NCBI GenBank assembly: GCA_019648995.1 | Contig: BLXT01002861.1 | Location: forward strand, 1,100,335 to 1,126,258 | DNA length: 25,924 nucleotides | Source of the DNA: Plakobranchus ocellatus | Lineage: Eukaryota > Mollusca > Gastropoda > Plakobranchidae | Direction of reading: 5' to 3' | Shown: positions 1 through 20,469 of the stretch, in pieces | How the letters are laid out: the number at the start of each line of letters is the position of its first letter | How positions within the stretch are numbered: the first letter of the stretch is position 1 | Translations under genes and position numbers: made by a program | Notes under the pieces: model-generated | What the model was told of the DNA's origin: nothing | The model's input: the letters and a program-made list of their open reading frames with translations, nothing else | The model's database searches: none

Positions 1-38
<38 letters not shown>
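1..38. repeat. (CT)n microsatellite at window edge
   Basis: Uninterrupted CT dinucleotides run from base 1 to about 38 and then grade into a C/T-rich tail. The array probably continues left of the window. Confidence 0.95.
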
Positions 39-43
<5 letters not shown>

Positions 44-761
44 CTCCGCCCCACCCCTTCCCGGTGTCCCTGCTCTTGTGCTTCCGAACAGGAAAACTAA
101 GAAAGAAAATGTTAAGACTTCCGGGATCGCAAAGGGGAATTTCCCAACACTAAGCACTTGAAGAAAAGATATCTCAAGAGTTGAATTTGGCCGAGGAAAA
201 AAAATTAGAAAAATCATAATTCTTAAAAAGTAACAAATGTGTTTTGGCGTTTACTGGCGAAAAAAAAACCAGTGTGTACTTCTGTGGGAATTAATTGCTG
301 TGAAGAGGGTATTGTTTTGTAACATTATCACTCAACTGGGAAACAGGCTAAGTGTTTTATCACTACAGCAGGACACAAGGAAACAAAACAGCAACAAAGC
401 TTACAAGCAGTTGCATGTATTATCAGTCCCTTTGGATTTTGTCATTGTTATCATCCTTGTTGTTGTTGCTGTTGTTATTGTTATTGTTTAAATTCTTATT
501 ATATCATCATTAATGATGGATGTCTTTTTTTCCTGCTATGCTGTGTTTTAGTAGGAATCCCTTAGCTTAATTCATGGTAATCTTTATTTACTCGAATTGG
601 CACCTTGATCTCAACATAATATTTGCAGAACTTCCTTTGTTATCTTAATCTGTTTTTTTCTTTTTGTGTGTGTGTGTGTTCAAACTCGAAGGCTGCATGG
701 TAATGTACTTGTGTGCTGGATTGATGCCATAGCTTGTGACACCCCAGAAAGATAGGATTTG

Positions 762-895
762 ATTGGTGTCTCAGTCACATTCCCTGCCCTATTTTTATTG
801 GTGTCTCAGTCACATTCCCTGCCCTATTTTTATTGGTGTCTCAGTTACATTCCCTGCCCTGTTTTTATTGGTGTCTCAGTCACATTCCCTACCCC
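762..895. repeat. 35-bp tandem repeat, about 3.8 copies
   Basis: Copies start at 762, 797, 832 and 867, each beginning attggtgtctcagtcacatt. The spacing is exactly 35 bp, with few substitutions between units. It is intronic and not coding. Confidence 0.95.
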
Positions 896-1310
896 ACTTT
901 GCTAGTGACATGGTAATATCTAGAAACATGACATGATTAGAATCTGCCAAAAATAGCTCTTGATTTTACGCATCCCACTTCTATTTAGTCTATATTTCCA
1001 TCACTGAGATACAAGCACCAATGGTGTTAAATATCTTTGAAAATTATGGCCATCAGTTATAACCATCGGGTCACACACATTCAGTTCTTTCTGTCTGATC
1101 TTTTTATTGGTGTTTTTTTTTTTGGTTTTTTTTTGTGTGTGGTGTTCTTTTCATGATCATGGGTGCATCTCTCTAATTTGTTTTTTATGTCCCTTTATGT
1201 TTCGTGTGATATTTGTGTGGGGTCTGAGATGCATCTTTTGTTAAGAATTTAGTTTATTCTTTATAAGTTAAGCATTTAGAAATCTTAATGATTTAAAAAC
1301 TATAATGTGA

Positions 1311-9964
<8,654 letters not shown>

Positions 9965-11207
9965 GAAACCTCCACAACCAAAGGGGTTTCTAAATCCCTT
10001 GTGTGTACAGAGGAAAAGATATGTATGGTGCACAGTTTGGTCACTTCTTTGCATTGTTTCTCGTAGGTGCCTGTAATACAAGTAATAGTCTAAGGATGGG
10101 TCCCCATTGTTGCATTACTATGAGAATTTCAAATGTAACTGTCTGATGCAGGTTGCAAAGAAGTTGTGAAAGTCTGAAAGGAAATATTAGAAAGGATTTT
10201 ATTTTGTATGGTTTTCTATTATTGAACCTGGGCTTTGGTTTTTTTATTTTGTTTGTGTTTCTGTCGATGAGAGAACAAAAGTAAGTAATGCACAAAAACA
10301 AACAAATTGACATTGGAGAGAATGAGAAATGTTTAAATCGTGAGAAAAAAGGAAATAGGAGGAAGTTTTTGTTAGGATCAGACGGTTTTTAATGGAGTGT
10401 CTTATCATCAATCTTAATTTATGCTTTTGTTTTTGTCTGTATTCGTGTAGTTTTAAATTTAAAAAATGTTTTGATGGAGATCCTGTTAAATTCATTGATA
10501 CTCTGTGAGGCCATTAGACTCCAAAGAACTTCGGAACTAGAAACTAACATATTTATGTTTTGAAATATGCTTTTTTGATGTAACATTTTGATTGTCTCCA
10601 GCTGCCTCTTACTGCCTTTGGTTGGGCATAACTTTCGCCCTCCCACATTTATGATATATCTTAGTGTTGAACAACTTCAAACACAGTCTTTTGGGCATCA
10701 GTTCCTTTTCTTGTTCACATTTATTTTATATTAATGTTTTATTTCTTGATAGGAGGCTTAAGGCAATCTATTATTTTACTGTGCTTATGAAACAATACCT
10801 TCTTACGTATTACTTTTCACATGCTTTCATAATTGAGTATTGAATTTTCACACACAAAAAAAAAAGAGAACTGAATTTTTTAATTTTTTAAAAATAATTT
10901 TAATTCATTTGAGGGAACTGATCCTGTGACAGCATAGAAAAGACGATCAAAGAAAGGATTGTTATTTATTTTTTGTTTCTATAAATGCATGAAATATTGA
11001 CAATATTTTTGAACCTCTTCAGACAATTTCATGCTAGCATGATGTAATTCTTTCAAAAGTCTTGTCTTGTTTCGAGTATTTAGAAGTATGAATATTTTAG
11101 ATGAAATCATGTTAAGAAAAACCCATATTTTTTGTAAGTCCTTCATACAAACAAATTCTAGTGTTTCCTAAAGAGCTGTAAATCTTCTTTGTTTGTCGCT
11201 GTTTCTA

Positions 11208-11213
11208 AATAAA
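11208..11213 (+). promoter_or_regulatory. candidate proximal poly(A) signal AATAAA
   Basis: An AATAAA in ttctaaataaagcat is followed within about 30 bases by a T-rich tract. It would give a 3' UTR of about 1.25 kb for the NDR kinase. Hexamers are common in AT-rich DNA, so this is only a candidate. Confidence 0.35.
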
Positions 11214-13040
11214 GCATATTTGTTAAGGTTTTTTATTATACTAGGAATTAGGTTTTTGAAATTCATTTCTCTCTTTTGAAGAACAACATCCATGTTTGGT
11301 CGTTGTCATGGTAACTGGAAGAGGCTGGTTACATCCCTGAAACATTCAGTGCCCTATTTGAAGCTGCTGCTAGGGAATAGGGAAAGATTATCAATTCTGA
11401 AAAAACAAACAAAAATTCTTAGGAGGAGCCCTCTGATAAAGTTTGAATTGATACAACTTGAGGGGGGGAGGTTTTGTATTGAGGAGATTTTTTTTTTAGT
11501 TTTTTTTTTTAAGCAATATAGTCAAATCAGCAAATTATTTAAAGTCTAAAAATGCCAACAGCAGTAACACTACACCTATAGTTACAAGACTTTGTCCTGA
11601 ATTTGTCAGCTAACTATTACATAATTATTTGTTTTGGGTACCAACTGACAACAGACAGCAAAGTGTTAAAAAAAAAATTAACAAAAGAAAAAGACACACA
11701 GTCCCAAAATGCATTGATATTGAGGTTGTTTTTCAACTTTTGTCACTTTTCATTGCCCCTAAATTGCATTTGTTTTAATTGGCTTTTGAAAATGTTTTGG
11801 GCTTTTCCTTACAGGGAGTCTGTGAGAAAGTGACTCGTGCTTAAAGGTGAATATGGACATTTGTCGTAAAAAAAAAATATGATTTATGATGACAACATGA
11901 TATTCTGTGATAGCATGTCTCGGTGTGTTCTTGGTTATTATCTGTTGAATTTGATAGTTTTATCACCCATGATATGTGCACAGGAACTTTAATTTATGCC
12001 AGTCAACAAGCAGTTTACTTTTTGTAGCTCATGAAAAGAAATTCACACAGCTCCTTCATTCAGTCATGCACTACAGGTCTATGGCCTTTATTCTTCTGAA
12101 TTTTTTCCTTGAAAATATGAATTCCAATATGAAAAGACAAAAAAAAAATATTTGTTTTTAGTAGTATGGGCCTTTTATGTTTTTCTTTTCCTATTTGGTT
12201 TTGCTTGATTTTTCAATTTAGATGCTTACAAAGTGGAAAAGACTATTTTGAAAAATTTATAAAAGAAAAAGTAATTTTCAAATCCATTCTAAGATAAAGG
12301 GTGAGCTTTAATAGTAGATTGTATCTTACAGTGTGGCCATAAGATAAAATATGGCAATGTTGCCGAGTAGTAGCCGCAAAAAGAAAAGCTTGAGCTGAAA
12401 GCTGAAGGCTTGCAACCTTGGTTGCATGGAGCTTTCTTTCTCAGGAAAATAGCAGCCTATTAAGACTTCAGAAATAATATTTATTGTAAAATGATGTAAG
12501 AGTTATTTAAAATTGCATACTAGCACTGTGCCAACATTCCACAAGTTTTTATTGTTGTTGTTGTTGGGTTTTTTTCTTTGATTTTTTTTTTTTAATTAAG
12601 CTTTACCAGCTTTAGTTTGGTGCGTAGTAATCAAACACATGCATTTTTAAGAGACACTTGCAGATAAATGTGTAATATTTATGTCAATTTGATTAGGGTT
12701 AAGAAATTTGCCAATTTCTGTGGGAAAAATAATCAAATTTATTTTAAATATAGATGGAATATTTTAATTGTAACGGGTGATGTCATTTTAGCTTTATAAA
12801 TTTGTTGCAGAAAGTCAATATTTTTTTTATGCATGCATGACTAATTTTTATAATTGAGATCTTATCCAGTTTGTTATTATGAAGTGATATTATTTTGTCT
12901 CCCCGAATGACCCAATGATTAAAATCTTAAACAAAATGATACTCTATTTTTTTCCCATCATGGATGCCTAGGGAAAAAAAAATTGTCTATTTTTCCTAAC
13001 GCTATTTGGAATAAAATTTTGGTTTTGTACTTTGAAGTGA

Positions 13041-13046
13041 AATAAA
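13041..13046 (+). promoter_or_regulatory. candidate poly(A) signal AATAAA
   Basis: An AATAAA in gaaataaagtttg is followed by T-rich sequence. It is an intermediate option for the kinase 3' end. Confidence 0.3.
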
Positions 13047-13846
13047 GTTTGATTGCTTTTAATTTGTATATCTTTCCCTTTCTTTCCAAGATCTAAACAT
13101 GCAAAAATATGCCGGCTTTTTTGTAATTGATATATTTGGGTTATTATCAATCCGTTTGAAAATAAAAAGTTTGGCTTTGTGTACTTTCTTTTTTCCCCAG
13201 TTTTTTTTTAACTTGGAAAAAAAAAAACCAAAAAACTCAAATCTAATATTTTCTGAATCTCAGGGTTTCTTTTTTTTTTTTTAAGTTTTGTTTTCTACAT
13301 GCGAAAGAAATATTGAATTGGCAAATACTTGTTTTTTTTTCTATGATCAGGAATAAAAGTGCCAATATCATTCATGATCTGGGTTATGAAAGGTATGAGA
13401 TTGGCTTTCTGTTAATTATCATAGGGAACTTGTTAAAATAAGACAAATTTTCCCTTAAGCATACAAGAAATGAAAACTGGGATTTTTTTTTTTTTGGATG
13501 TTAAACATGTAAATTTTGAAAGTTTGTTTTATGTGTAGTTGTTCACATTATCTACAAGCTCAGGCCTTGTCGGTGCACTGTACAAATTTTTCTTTTTGCA
13601 TATTTTCATTTTTGTTTCATTTGCAATATCTCATAATGTGAAGGATCATTCCATGTGCGGTGGCTGAGAGGGCCTGTAAGGAATGTGAGAGTAAACCACA
13701 TTGTAGCCGATTGGCTAAAGGCTTCTTTGTAAAACTATAATGTTAAAAATTTTGAATCTGAAAGCTATACTTAGTACATGTAGTAATTTTGTTTGCATTA
13801 TCTTTTGTTTTTAAATAATTTGTCCTTTATAGCAAAAAAAATGTGA

Positions 13847-13852
13847 AATAAA
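13847..13852 (+). promoter_or_regulatory. best candidate distal poly(A) signal AATAAA
   Basis: An AATAAA is followed within about 40 bases by a GT-rich element (ttgttgttt, then tttgtgtgcgtgttt). This is the most typical signal-plus-downstream-element arrangement I see after the kinase stop. Confidence 0.45.
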
Positions 13853-14071
13853 TTGCATGTCTTGTTGTTTAAACCTGATTTTGTGTGCGTGTTTAGTAAA
13901 TTCCTTATAGTTGAATAACACAAGATGTGTGAATTTTGATGGTATTACTTCTGGAGTGAAGCATCACATGCTAAAATGGAAATTTTTAAAATACGGTGGA
14001 TGGATGTATAAAATGTCAAAAAACAAAATTTTGGTTTGAAATTGAAATTCTTTTCCCTTGTTTTTTCCTCA

Positions 14072-14094
14072 AACAGGAAATTCAATTTCCTGTT
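14072..14094. repeat. perfect inverted repeat, 11-bp arms, 1-base spacer
   Basis: AACAGGAAATT, C, AATTTCCTGTT. It lies after the best kinase poly(A) signal. Function unknown. Confidence 0.8.
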
Positions 14095-14967
14095 AAATTT
14101 GTGTTCAATGAGACGATCAATTTCTTGGCTCTTGTCATCTTGTTAAGATTTGCTTTTTATAAGGTATAAGAATTTTTCTTGTAAGTTTAAAATAATGGTT
14201 TATTTACTTGTTTTTCAACAGCGATCATATGAGGATAATTTAGTGTAGGAGTGTTGGTAGACAGAGAGCAACTTACAGGTGTGAAAGCCAACAATGATAT
14301 GAAAGGAGAGAATAAAAAGAAGGCAGAAGGATGAAAGATGTACAATATTCTTCCTATATTTATTTGTTTGCTTCACTGCTTAGTGATTTCAGGCTGACAG
14401 GTCTTTGCAGATCCTTGCAGCTCTATGGGCCAGTTTGTTGACAGCTGCACCACCAATAGTAACTGTACCAGACTTAAGGGAATATAGTCTGGAAAGTGTG
14501 CAACTCCAGGGCCCGTGCAGCATGACCTTTGGTCTGTTAAGGCAGCCTTCACAATGTCAACAGACTCAGGCTATTCAGCCTCATTGAATCTGAGGAAACA
14601 GTCACTGATGCAGCAAACCAGCCATCTGTGACCAAAGCCTTTAGAATATCGTAGGAAAATTGTGTCACTCTGATCTAGTTTGTACTGATAACAACTGTTG
14701 GTCTGAATAATAGTTTGTTTTAGCAAACAGTGCATGTATTTAGCATTGAATTCATTCTGGCGAAGACCGCTGTATGTTTTCTATTTGGCTTTGAGCATTT
14801 AGACTAGTCCTGATGTGTCAGATGTGATCAAACTTTTGAGAACATTTAACTTAAAGTTGCTTTTCTTCCTTCTGTTAAAATGCTCTTCTCAAAAGCTCAG
14901 AAGTCTCACATATTGGCTCAGAATCAATATGACCCTATGGACTTTCCACCATTGAGATTTAGTTATT

Positions 14968-15099
14968 GTATATAGCCAGTCCACAACAAGGTGATCTCAG
15001 GCTTTCAGGCTCTCCATCAGGCCAGTGCGCCGGTGGCGGGGCTCAAACCCTTGACAGAAAGGTCCCTGCAGATCTCAGGGTGGACATTTCCACCACTGA
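14968..15099 (-). repeat. SINE-like family A, copy 4
   Basis: The reverse complement carries ccaccctgagatctgcaggg, a B-box-like gggtttgagccccgcc and gcctgagatcaccttgttgt. It closely matches the copy at 3651 but is truncated before the A box. Confidence 0.8.
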
Positions 15100-17839
15100 A
15101 AAGCTTCAAGAAGTTTCAGGATGTTTCAGTGGTCATAAAAATATTCTAGCTCATTCGTGCTGGTCTCAAGACGTTTGGAAAAACTGAATTTTGCGTCTCG
15201 TCAAAATGAGCCAAAGATTTGAATATAAAAATTGCTGCTTGTGTAAGCATGTCCCAATCAGAGATCAGACATTTGCCCTCCAGATTGTGGAGAGCACCTG
15301 GTATCAATCATGCGAGGAAGGAGCTCCGCTTTATTGTTTTTTTTTTCTCTGTGTTATCATGTTTCCCTACCAGCCATGATTGTGTTGTGATTAAAAAACA
15401 AAATACAATGTTGCCGATTTTTTCTTCTGTAGTTTAATTTGTAAATGAATTTTTAGGCCTGACCACTGATTGTTTCATGTCTCTAGTTTATCACTGCTGT
15501 CAGTGCTATGATTGAGTTGTACATTTTTGTGCCGCTGATAAGCATATTGTGAAAGCCATTAGTATTCTTGCTGAATTATCATGTGAATTGGAATACAGAA
15601 GAAAAAAAAAAGATTATGATGACTTTATTGTGATTGAATGCCCCTTGCGCATATCATTAAATTATTTCCGTGATTGGAACATATGAGTTCTGGAGTCTAT
15701 TTTTTTTTATGCCTTGTTTTGTTTTCTAATTCCAAAAATTGCTTTTGCTTTTGTTTGGTTTCCTTTGTGAACTGTAATCCTTTTAACTTTAGAGATTTTA
15801 AAAAGAGAAAAGTTTGGCCAGAACATTGATTTTCATTTCTCAATGCAAGAAATGTTCAATGTTTCTATGGACCTTCCATTATCCTACCCATATAGAAAGC
15901 ATTGTACATTTTTACACTATAGAAACTTGAGCATCACTCCAGGTAGGACATTTAAGGCAGCTTTTCATAGCTCCTTTTTTCATTGAGATCTGTATAGACG
16001 TAGTGTATAGCTTCCAAAAAAAAAAATCTTCTGGCCTTATTTTTCCTAACTGTAATCACAGACAGCATAAAATTATGAATGATAGAAAACCCATATTGTC
16101 CAATTTGCACTATAAGCATATTTTATGCGTTTCACCACTTGATTGTGGACTGCCGTAATCAGACAAGCAATTGACCCTTTAGACATCAGTGGCTACTCAC
16201 TTCTTTTGCGATAGGTCGCAATTTTTCTGATTTAGGTAAATGCATACATTTCCACCTAAAACACACCTAGATCTCTGAGGAACAACATTCTGCCCTTCTT
16301 CAAGCAATTTCCATAATAGTAACCCACACTCAGTTTGGATCTTGATCCAGCTCGACTCTAAGGAATAATTGAGATGGAGATGATGTTCATCTCATCCATA
16401 GTTAACTTAACTAGACATAAAGACATTAGCTTGAAAAAGTAGTTTTGCCTTTGCTATGGCATGCATGAGACGGAAGAAAAAAAGGTGATTGAACATGCTG
16501 AAGTGTTGTTAATTATTTATCGGTGAAATCAGATTTATCACAATTTGTTGTCTACAAGAGAACAGTGCCACTTGTAAAAAAATTATTTTTACTTATTTAT
16601 TTAGTAATAATAAGACAAGTAAAGAGAGAGGGTGGAGGGTGTATTGATTTATCCTCGTTTTCTTGCACAAAAAGAAAGAGCAGAACACCAATTATCCCCA
16701 GTGAAACTGATCCTGTGTGACTTAAAAGCCTGGTCGGATCAACCTAAAAGTCAGAACATAGACCTTGAGTTCATAAATACAGCAGTCACAAACTTTACAA
16801 GCGCAGCAGCATCAACAACAAAAAAAATCAATGACGACAAACAAGGACAATAACAATGATGACTGCAACATTTAATCCAGTAATGAAGTCATCATCTTTC
16901 TTTTTTCTGGACTTTGTCCACCTTCCAGTAAATAATCACTGTCACTGTCTCAAGTCTACAGCTGTTGCTACCATAAAACTGTCAAAGATCTGTTGTTGGC
17001 CGTCCTTGTATTACCAGTACTGTATTTTTCCTATCTTTAGACCATAAATGTGATCACTACAGAAAAACTAGCATTGTTGCAAAGTCCATCTTGTAGGATT
17101 TAGGTAGATGCACTAGGTTTAGATAGCTTTGCAAGCAAAGTACTTCATTAAAAATTCGTTGTTTTAGGTCAATTTGATCCTATTGGTCCTGCGAGGATTA
17201 ATACAAATTCAGATTTCTTTGAGAATTTCATGAAAACGACGAGAATGAATGAATTTTAAAAATGGAGTTAAAAATTAAAAAACTGAAAATTCTATGGTAC
17301 AAAGTAAACAAGATGTTACTGTGTATATTTTTTGCTATTTAATTACATTAACAAAGACACGGACCATGGTCTCTATTCTAATAGGGTGGAAAAGAGAAAA
17401 TGGAGATGAAGTAATAAGGGATACACATGTTAATTATTTTGGTGCTTTTCATTTTATCTGTTTGCACATTCCAGTTATTCAAATGGAATTTCAGTACAGA
17501 ATAAGACTACTCTTGTAACTGATTTTTAGGGGGCATTAAAACTGTACAATTTAAACAATGTGTTTCTTGGCAATTTTTTGCAATTTCAATATTGTAATTT
17601 GCAAAAGACCAGTGGACCAGATCCCTGGTTTTTACTATAGATCGATGTAAACTTCATTTTATCATACAAATAATTGTAAAATACACAAAATGTTCATAGA
17701 AAAATTTAACTGTACTCAATCATTGCACAGGAAAAATGCATTTCCCATAATAAAATTTAAAAATACATATTTTATTCCAGTGCCTGCGGAAAAAATAAAC
17801 ACAAATCAATGGGGGAAAGTCTAGAATAATGTCGCAATC

Positions 17840-18055
17840 TCAATCTCTCTCTCTCTCTCCCCCTCCCAAAATTCTATACAATCTGTGCACTAGAAAATGA
17901 AAGAGAGAAGTAGATTGCAGGTACGCAGCCATTGAGACATCGTTTGAAATTCTTGAAATAAATGTCTAAATCTCTCTCACTCCCTCACAATATTTTATGC
18001 AATGTGTACTAGAAAATGGAAGAGAGAAATAAATTGCAGGTATGCAGCAATTCAG
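17840..18055. repeat. imperfect 119-bp direct duplication
   Basis: Two units each contain a CT-rich start, then actagaaaatg, agagagaa and attgcaggta[c/t]gcagc. The shared actagaaaatg occurs at 17889 and 18008, so the period is 119 bp. Confidence 0.75.
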
Positions 18056-19955
18056 ATGAAATCTGAAGGAAAAATAAGAAGCAGCAGCATGCTATAAATC
18101 AGTTAGAATTATGCCCTGGGTGACCAGACTTAATCTACTGGCCATTTTAAGAATGGGATTAAGTAGGCCAACAATACTCAGCCCTATGGGAACCAAAGGG
18201 TTTTGGACTAAAAAAGAAAATGGGCTGGGGGGCAAACACCACACACAGCCTGTTTTTGGAAGCTGTTCTGGAGTTGCTAATACTGGGCTTGAAATACATG
18301 TGTAAACACAGGACAAAAAGGTTTTTTTGAAGAACTATGTTACAAAAGGAAAAAAAAATGTGTAGAAAGTACATATAAACATTTCCATTTTTGATTAGCA
18401 CTTAGTAATGGTCACATGGTGCATAATTATACCTGATTTACAGCATGCTTCTCATTATAATTATTCCTCCAAAAAACTTTTCAATTTCTGCATATCTACA
18501 CTCTTTTCCTATCTTTCGTTTTCTTGTACCCCAGATTATTGTATAATATATAGAGACAATTGTGAAATGGCCAAAGTTTTTTTTTAGACAATGTGTACCT
18601 TTGAAATAAACTAAAATTCATTTCTCAAAAAAATAATACTTTCTTAGAGTATAATTTTTTCCCACATGTGCCAAAAAAAAAACATTCACTTGTAAAATTT
18701 GCAGCAAATTAACTTGACAAGTCAAAAAAAAAAAAAAATCCCAAAAGCTCAAAGGTGTAATTTGCAAAAAGTGAAAGGTCAGTTTAAACTTTCTCTGCAA
18801 GAAAAAAATAGATGTTACCAATGGCTATTGCCAACCCAACAGTTCAAGGCATAAAACTGTTAGCATATATCTCTATATATATTCATATTTTATGCCTGTT
18901 TAGTGTTTTATTTCCTCTAGATCTATAGATGTTAATATTTATGTCTAAAAGTAAAACGCTCTTGTTTTATGTTCTAATTTACATTCCATTTTAAGGGTTT
19001 TTTTTTTCCTTAAAAGCCTTCAAGTTATTCTTTTAACAATTTATGACAAACATGAACCAACATAGCTCTCCATTTAATTGTGTCTTTAGATAAACTCAGG
19101 AAATTTTCCCAGTTTCCAAATATCAAGAAATGTCACCCTTTGCCTACACCGTTTGCTCCATTACTCAACCCCTCCTCGTTCAAAAGAGATTTATTCCATG
19201 CCTTTCTGCAATATGTTTGCCCTAAAAATTTGGTACATTTTTCTTTAAAACAAAAAAGAAAACGTTCTAGGTTGGCTTTAGAAAATGCCTTCAAATGGTC
19301 TTTTTCTTGTCCATGAAAGCTTTCAATAATCAACTTTTTTCTGAAAAATAATTTACTATTTGGAACGCACCATGCAAATTGTCAGGAAAATCCCATAGCA
19401 ATCAGGCATCAGTCAGTGTGTCATTAATTTGTTTCCTTTGCTGATTCTTTCCCATGGAGCCTGTTAAATATGTTTCTTTTATCAAGTTTTTATACTTGCA
19501 CAGAAAATCCCCTTCTGACATTTTAAAGGAAAACACCCAAGTTTATGGTGACAAATGCACTGTGATATTCTGGGTAAGAAAATTAAAATCTGGATTGATG
19601 TCTCCATAGTATTATTAAATTCAACAGCACTAAACAGTCTTCTCCATCGTCGCCAGCTATGCACACACACACATGAAAATGAGACGTACCTAGTGTGGAC
19701 ACCTGCCACTGCCATTATTGGAGAAAATAGGCCTAGGCCCAGCCTAATGTCACACCTTTCCTCCTCTCCTGCACCCCCCCACCATTTATCCCAAACCTCA
19801 TCACCCCTGCAGTGACTCAATCACAATGAATAGTCTACATTATTTTTTCAGGAGGCGGCAACGCCAAAGCATTTTGGTTTAGTTTGATCTAAAAACTGGA
19901 TGGGAACTGTAGAATTCAGAGAAATGAGCCAAGTAGCATGTCGATTTGGGCAAAG

Positions 19956-19961
19956 TTTAAT
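19956..19961 (-). promoter_or_regulatory. weak candidate poly(A) signal ATTAAA for POLR1F
   Basis: The minus strand reads ATTAAA about 300 bases after the POLR1F stop. No canonical AATAAA was noticed nearer, and no clear GT-rich element follows. Confidence 0.2.
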
Positions 19962-20258
19962 TATTAAGGATTAAGAGTGAATTATTTGAGACTTTTTTAG
20001 TGTATCAAATTGTGAGATGTCAAATTAAGTGGAGTGCATTGTAAACCCAATTGTATTGTCAGGCTTGATGAAAAGACTGAATCCAGCACAAGCAGTTTGC
20101 ATAGGTTCTTGCAATGTTGATTTATCAAGATGTGTGCTGGGACAAAAAAATTAATGCAAATTACAGAGGGCACGTCCATCTTTTAAAATATTAATGTCAA
20201 TGAAGTCAAAGAAATTTTTTCATCAAATGTCTTTAAAACTCTCAATCATTATCACTTA

Positions 20259-20469
20259 TCAGTCTGTGTCTTTTTCCTTTTTCTTTTTCTTCTTCTTCTT
20301 TTTGCTTTTCTCTGGGCTGTCAAATGTAGATGGTTCTGTTTTGACTGCCATGTCTTCTGATAAGCTTGCGTCTCCTGATTGATCAACATCTGCAGGCGTC
20401 TCTGAAGTGTCTTCCTCTTTGACGAATGCTTTTGGCTCTTGCTTGACAGGAACAGAGTGACTGATTATA
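20259..20469 (-). CDS. POLR1F: POLR1F last exon: charged lysine-rich tail
   Basis: The acceptor is cttcatttcag and the stop is TGA at 20261-20259. It encodes about 69 residues of disordered, acidic/Ser-rich sequence, with VKQE (20447-20436), VKEE (20423-20412) and VKTE (20345-20334), then nine lysines (20303-20277) and EKDTD. A poly-Lys nucleolar-type tail is typical of animal RPA43. The motifs match the SUMO consensus (hydrophobic-K-x-E). Confidence 0.88.

Larger units (their letters stand above)
9965..13875 (+). other. probable long AU-rich 3' UTR of the NDR kinase
   Basis: This is about 3.9 kb with no supported coding region, rich in A and T homopolymers. Several AATAAA hexamers occur. 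The best poly(A) site is near 13,850, so the tract is best read as 3' UTR or downstream flank. UTR extent is inference; only transcript data can set it. Confidence 0.55.
13876..20258. other. region between convergent genes, no supported gene
   Basis: About 6.4 kb of AT-rich DNA between the kinase 3' end and the POLR1F stop. I see one SINE copy, one imperfect duplication, a short palindrome and homopolymer runs. ORFs of 60-112 codons occur on both strands, often overlapping each other. None shows domain motifs or a splice-consistent pattern. Confidence 0.65.

Noticed and set aside
237..491. 84-codon ORF in the first intron
   Set aside because: It ends in a Val/Ile run produced by a TTG/GTT simple repeat and shows no similarity to the missing kinase N-lobe.
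18092..18401. Overlapping 60-80 codon ORFs on both strands
   Set aside because: The patch is moderately less AT-rich, but no frame shows conserved protein features or splice sites.
19482..19820. 112-codon ORF on the minus strand and an overlapping 86-codon ORF on the plus strand
   Set aside because: They overlap each other in a slightly GC-richer patch, have no domain-like motifs and no splice context. Best read as chance ORFs downstream of POLR1F.
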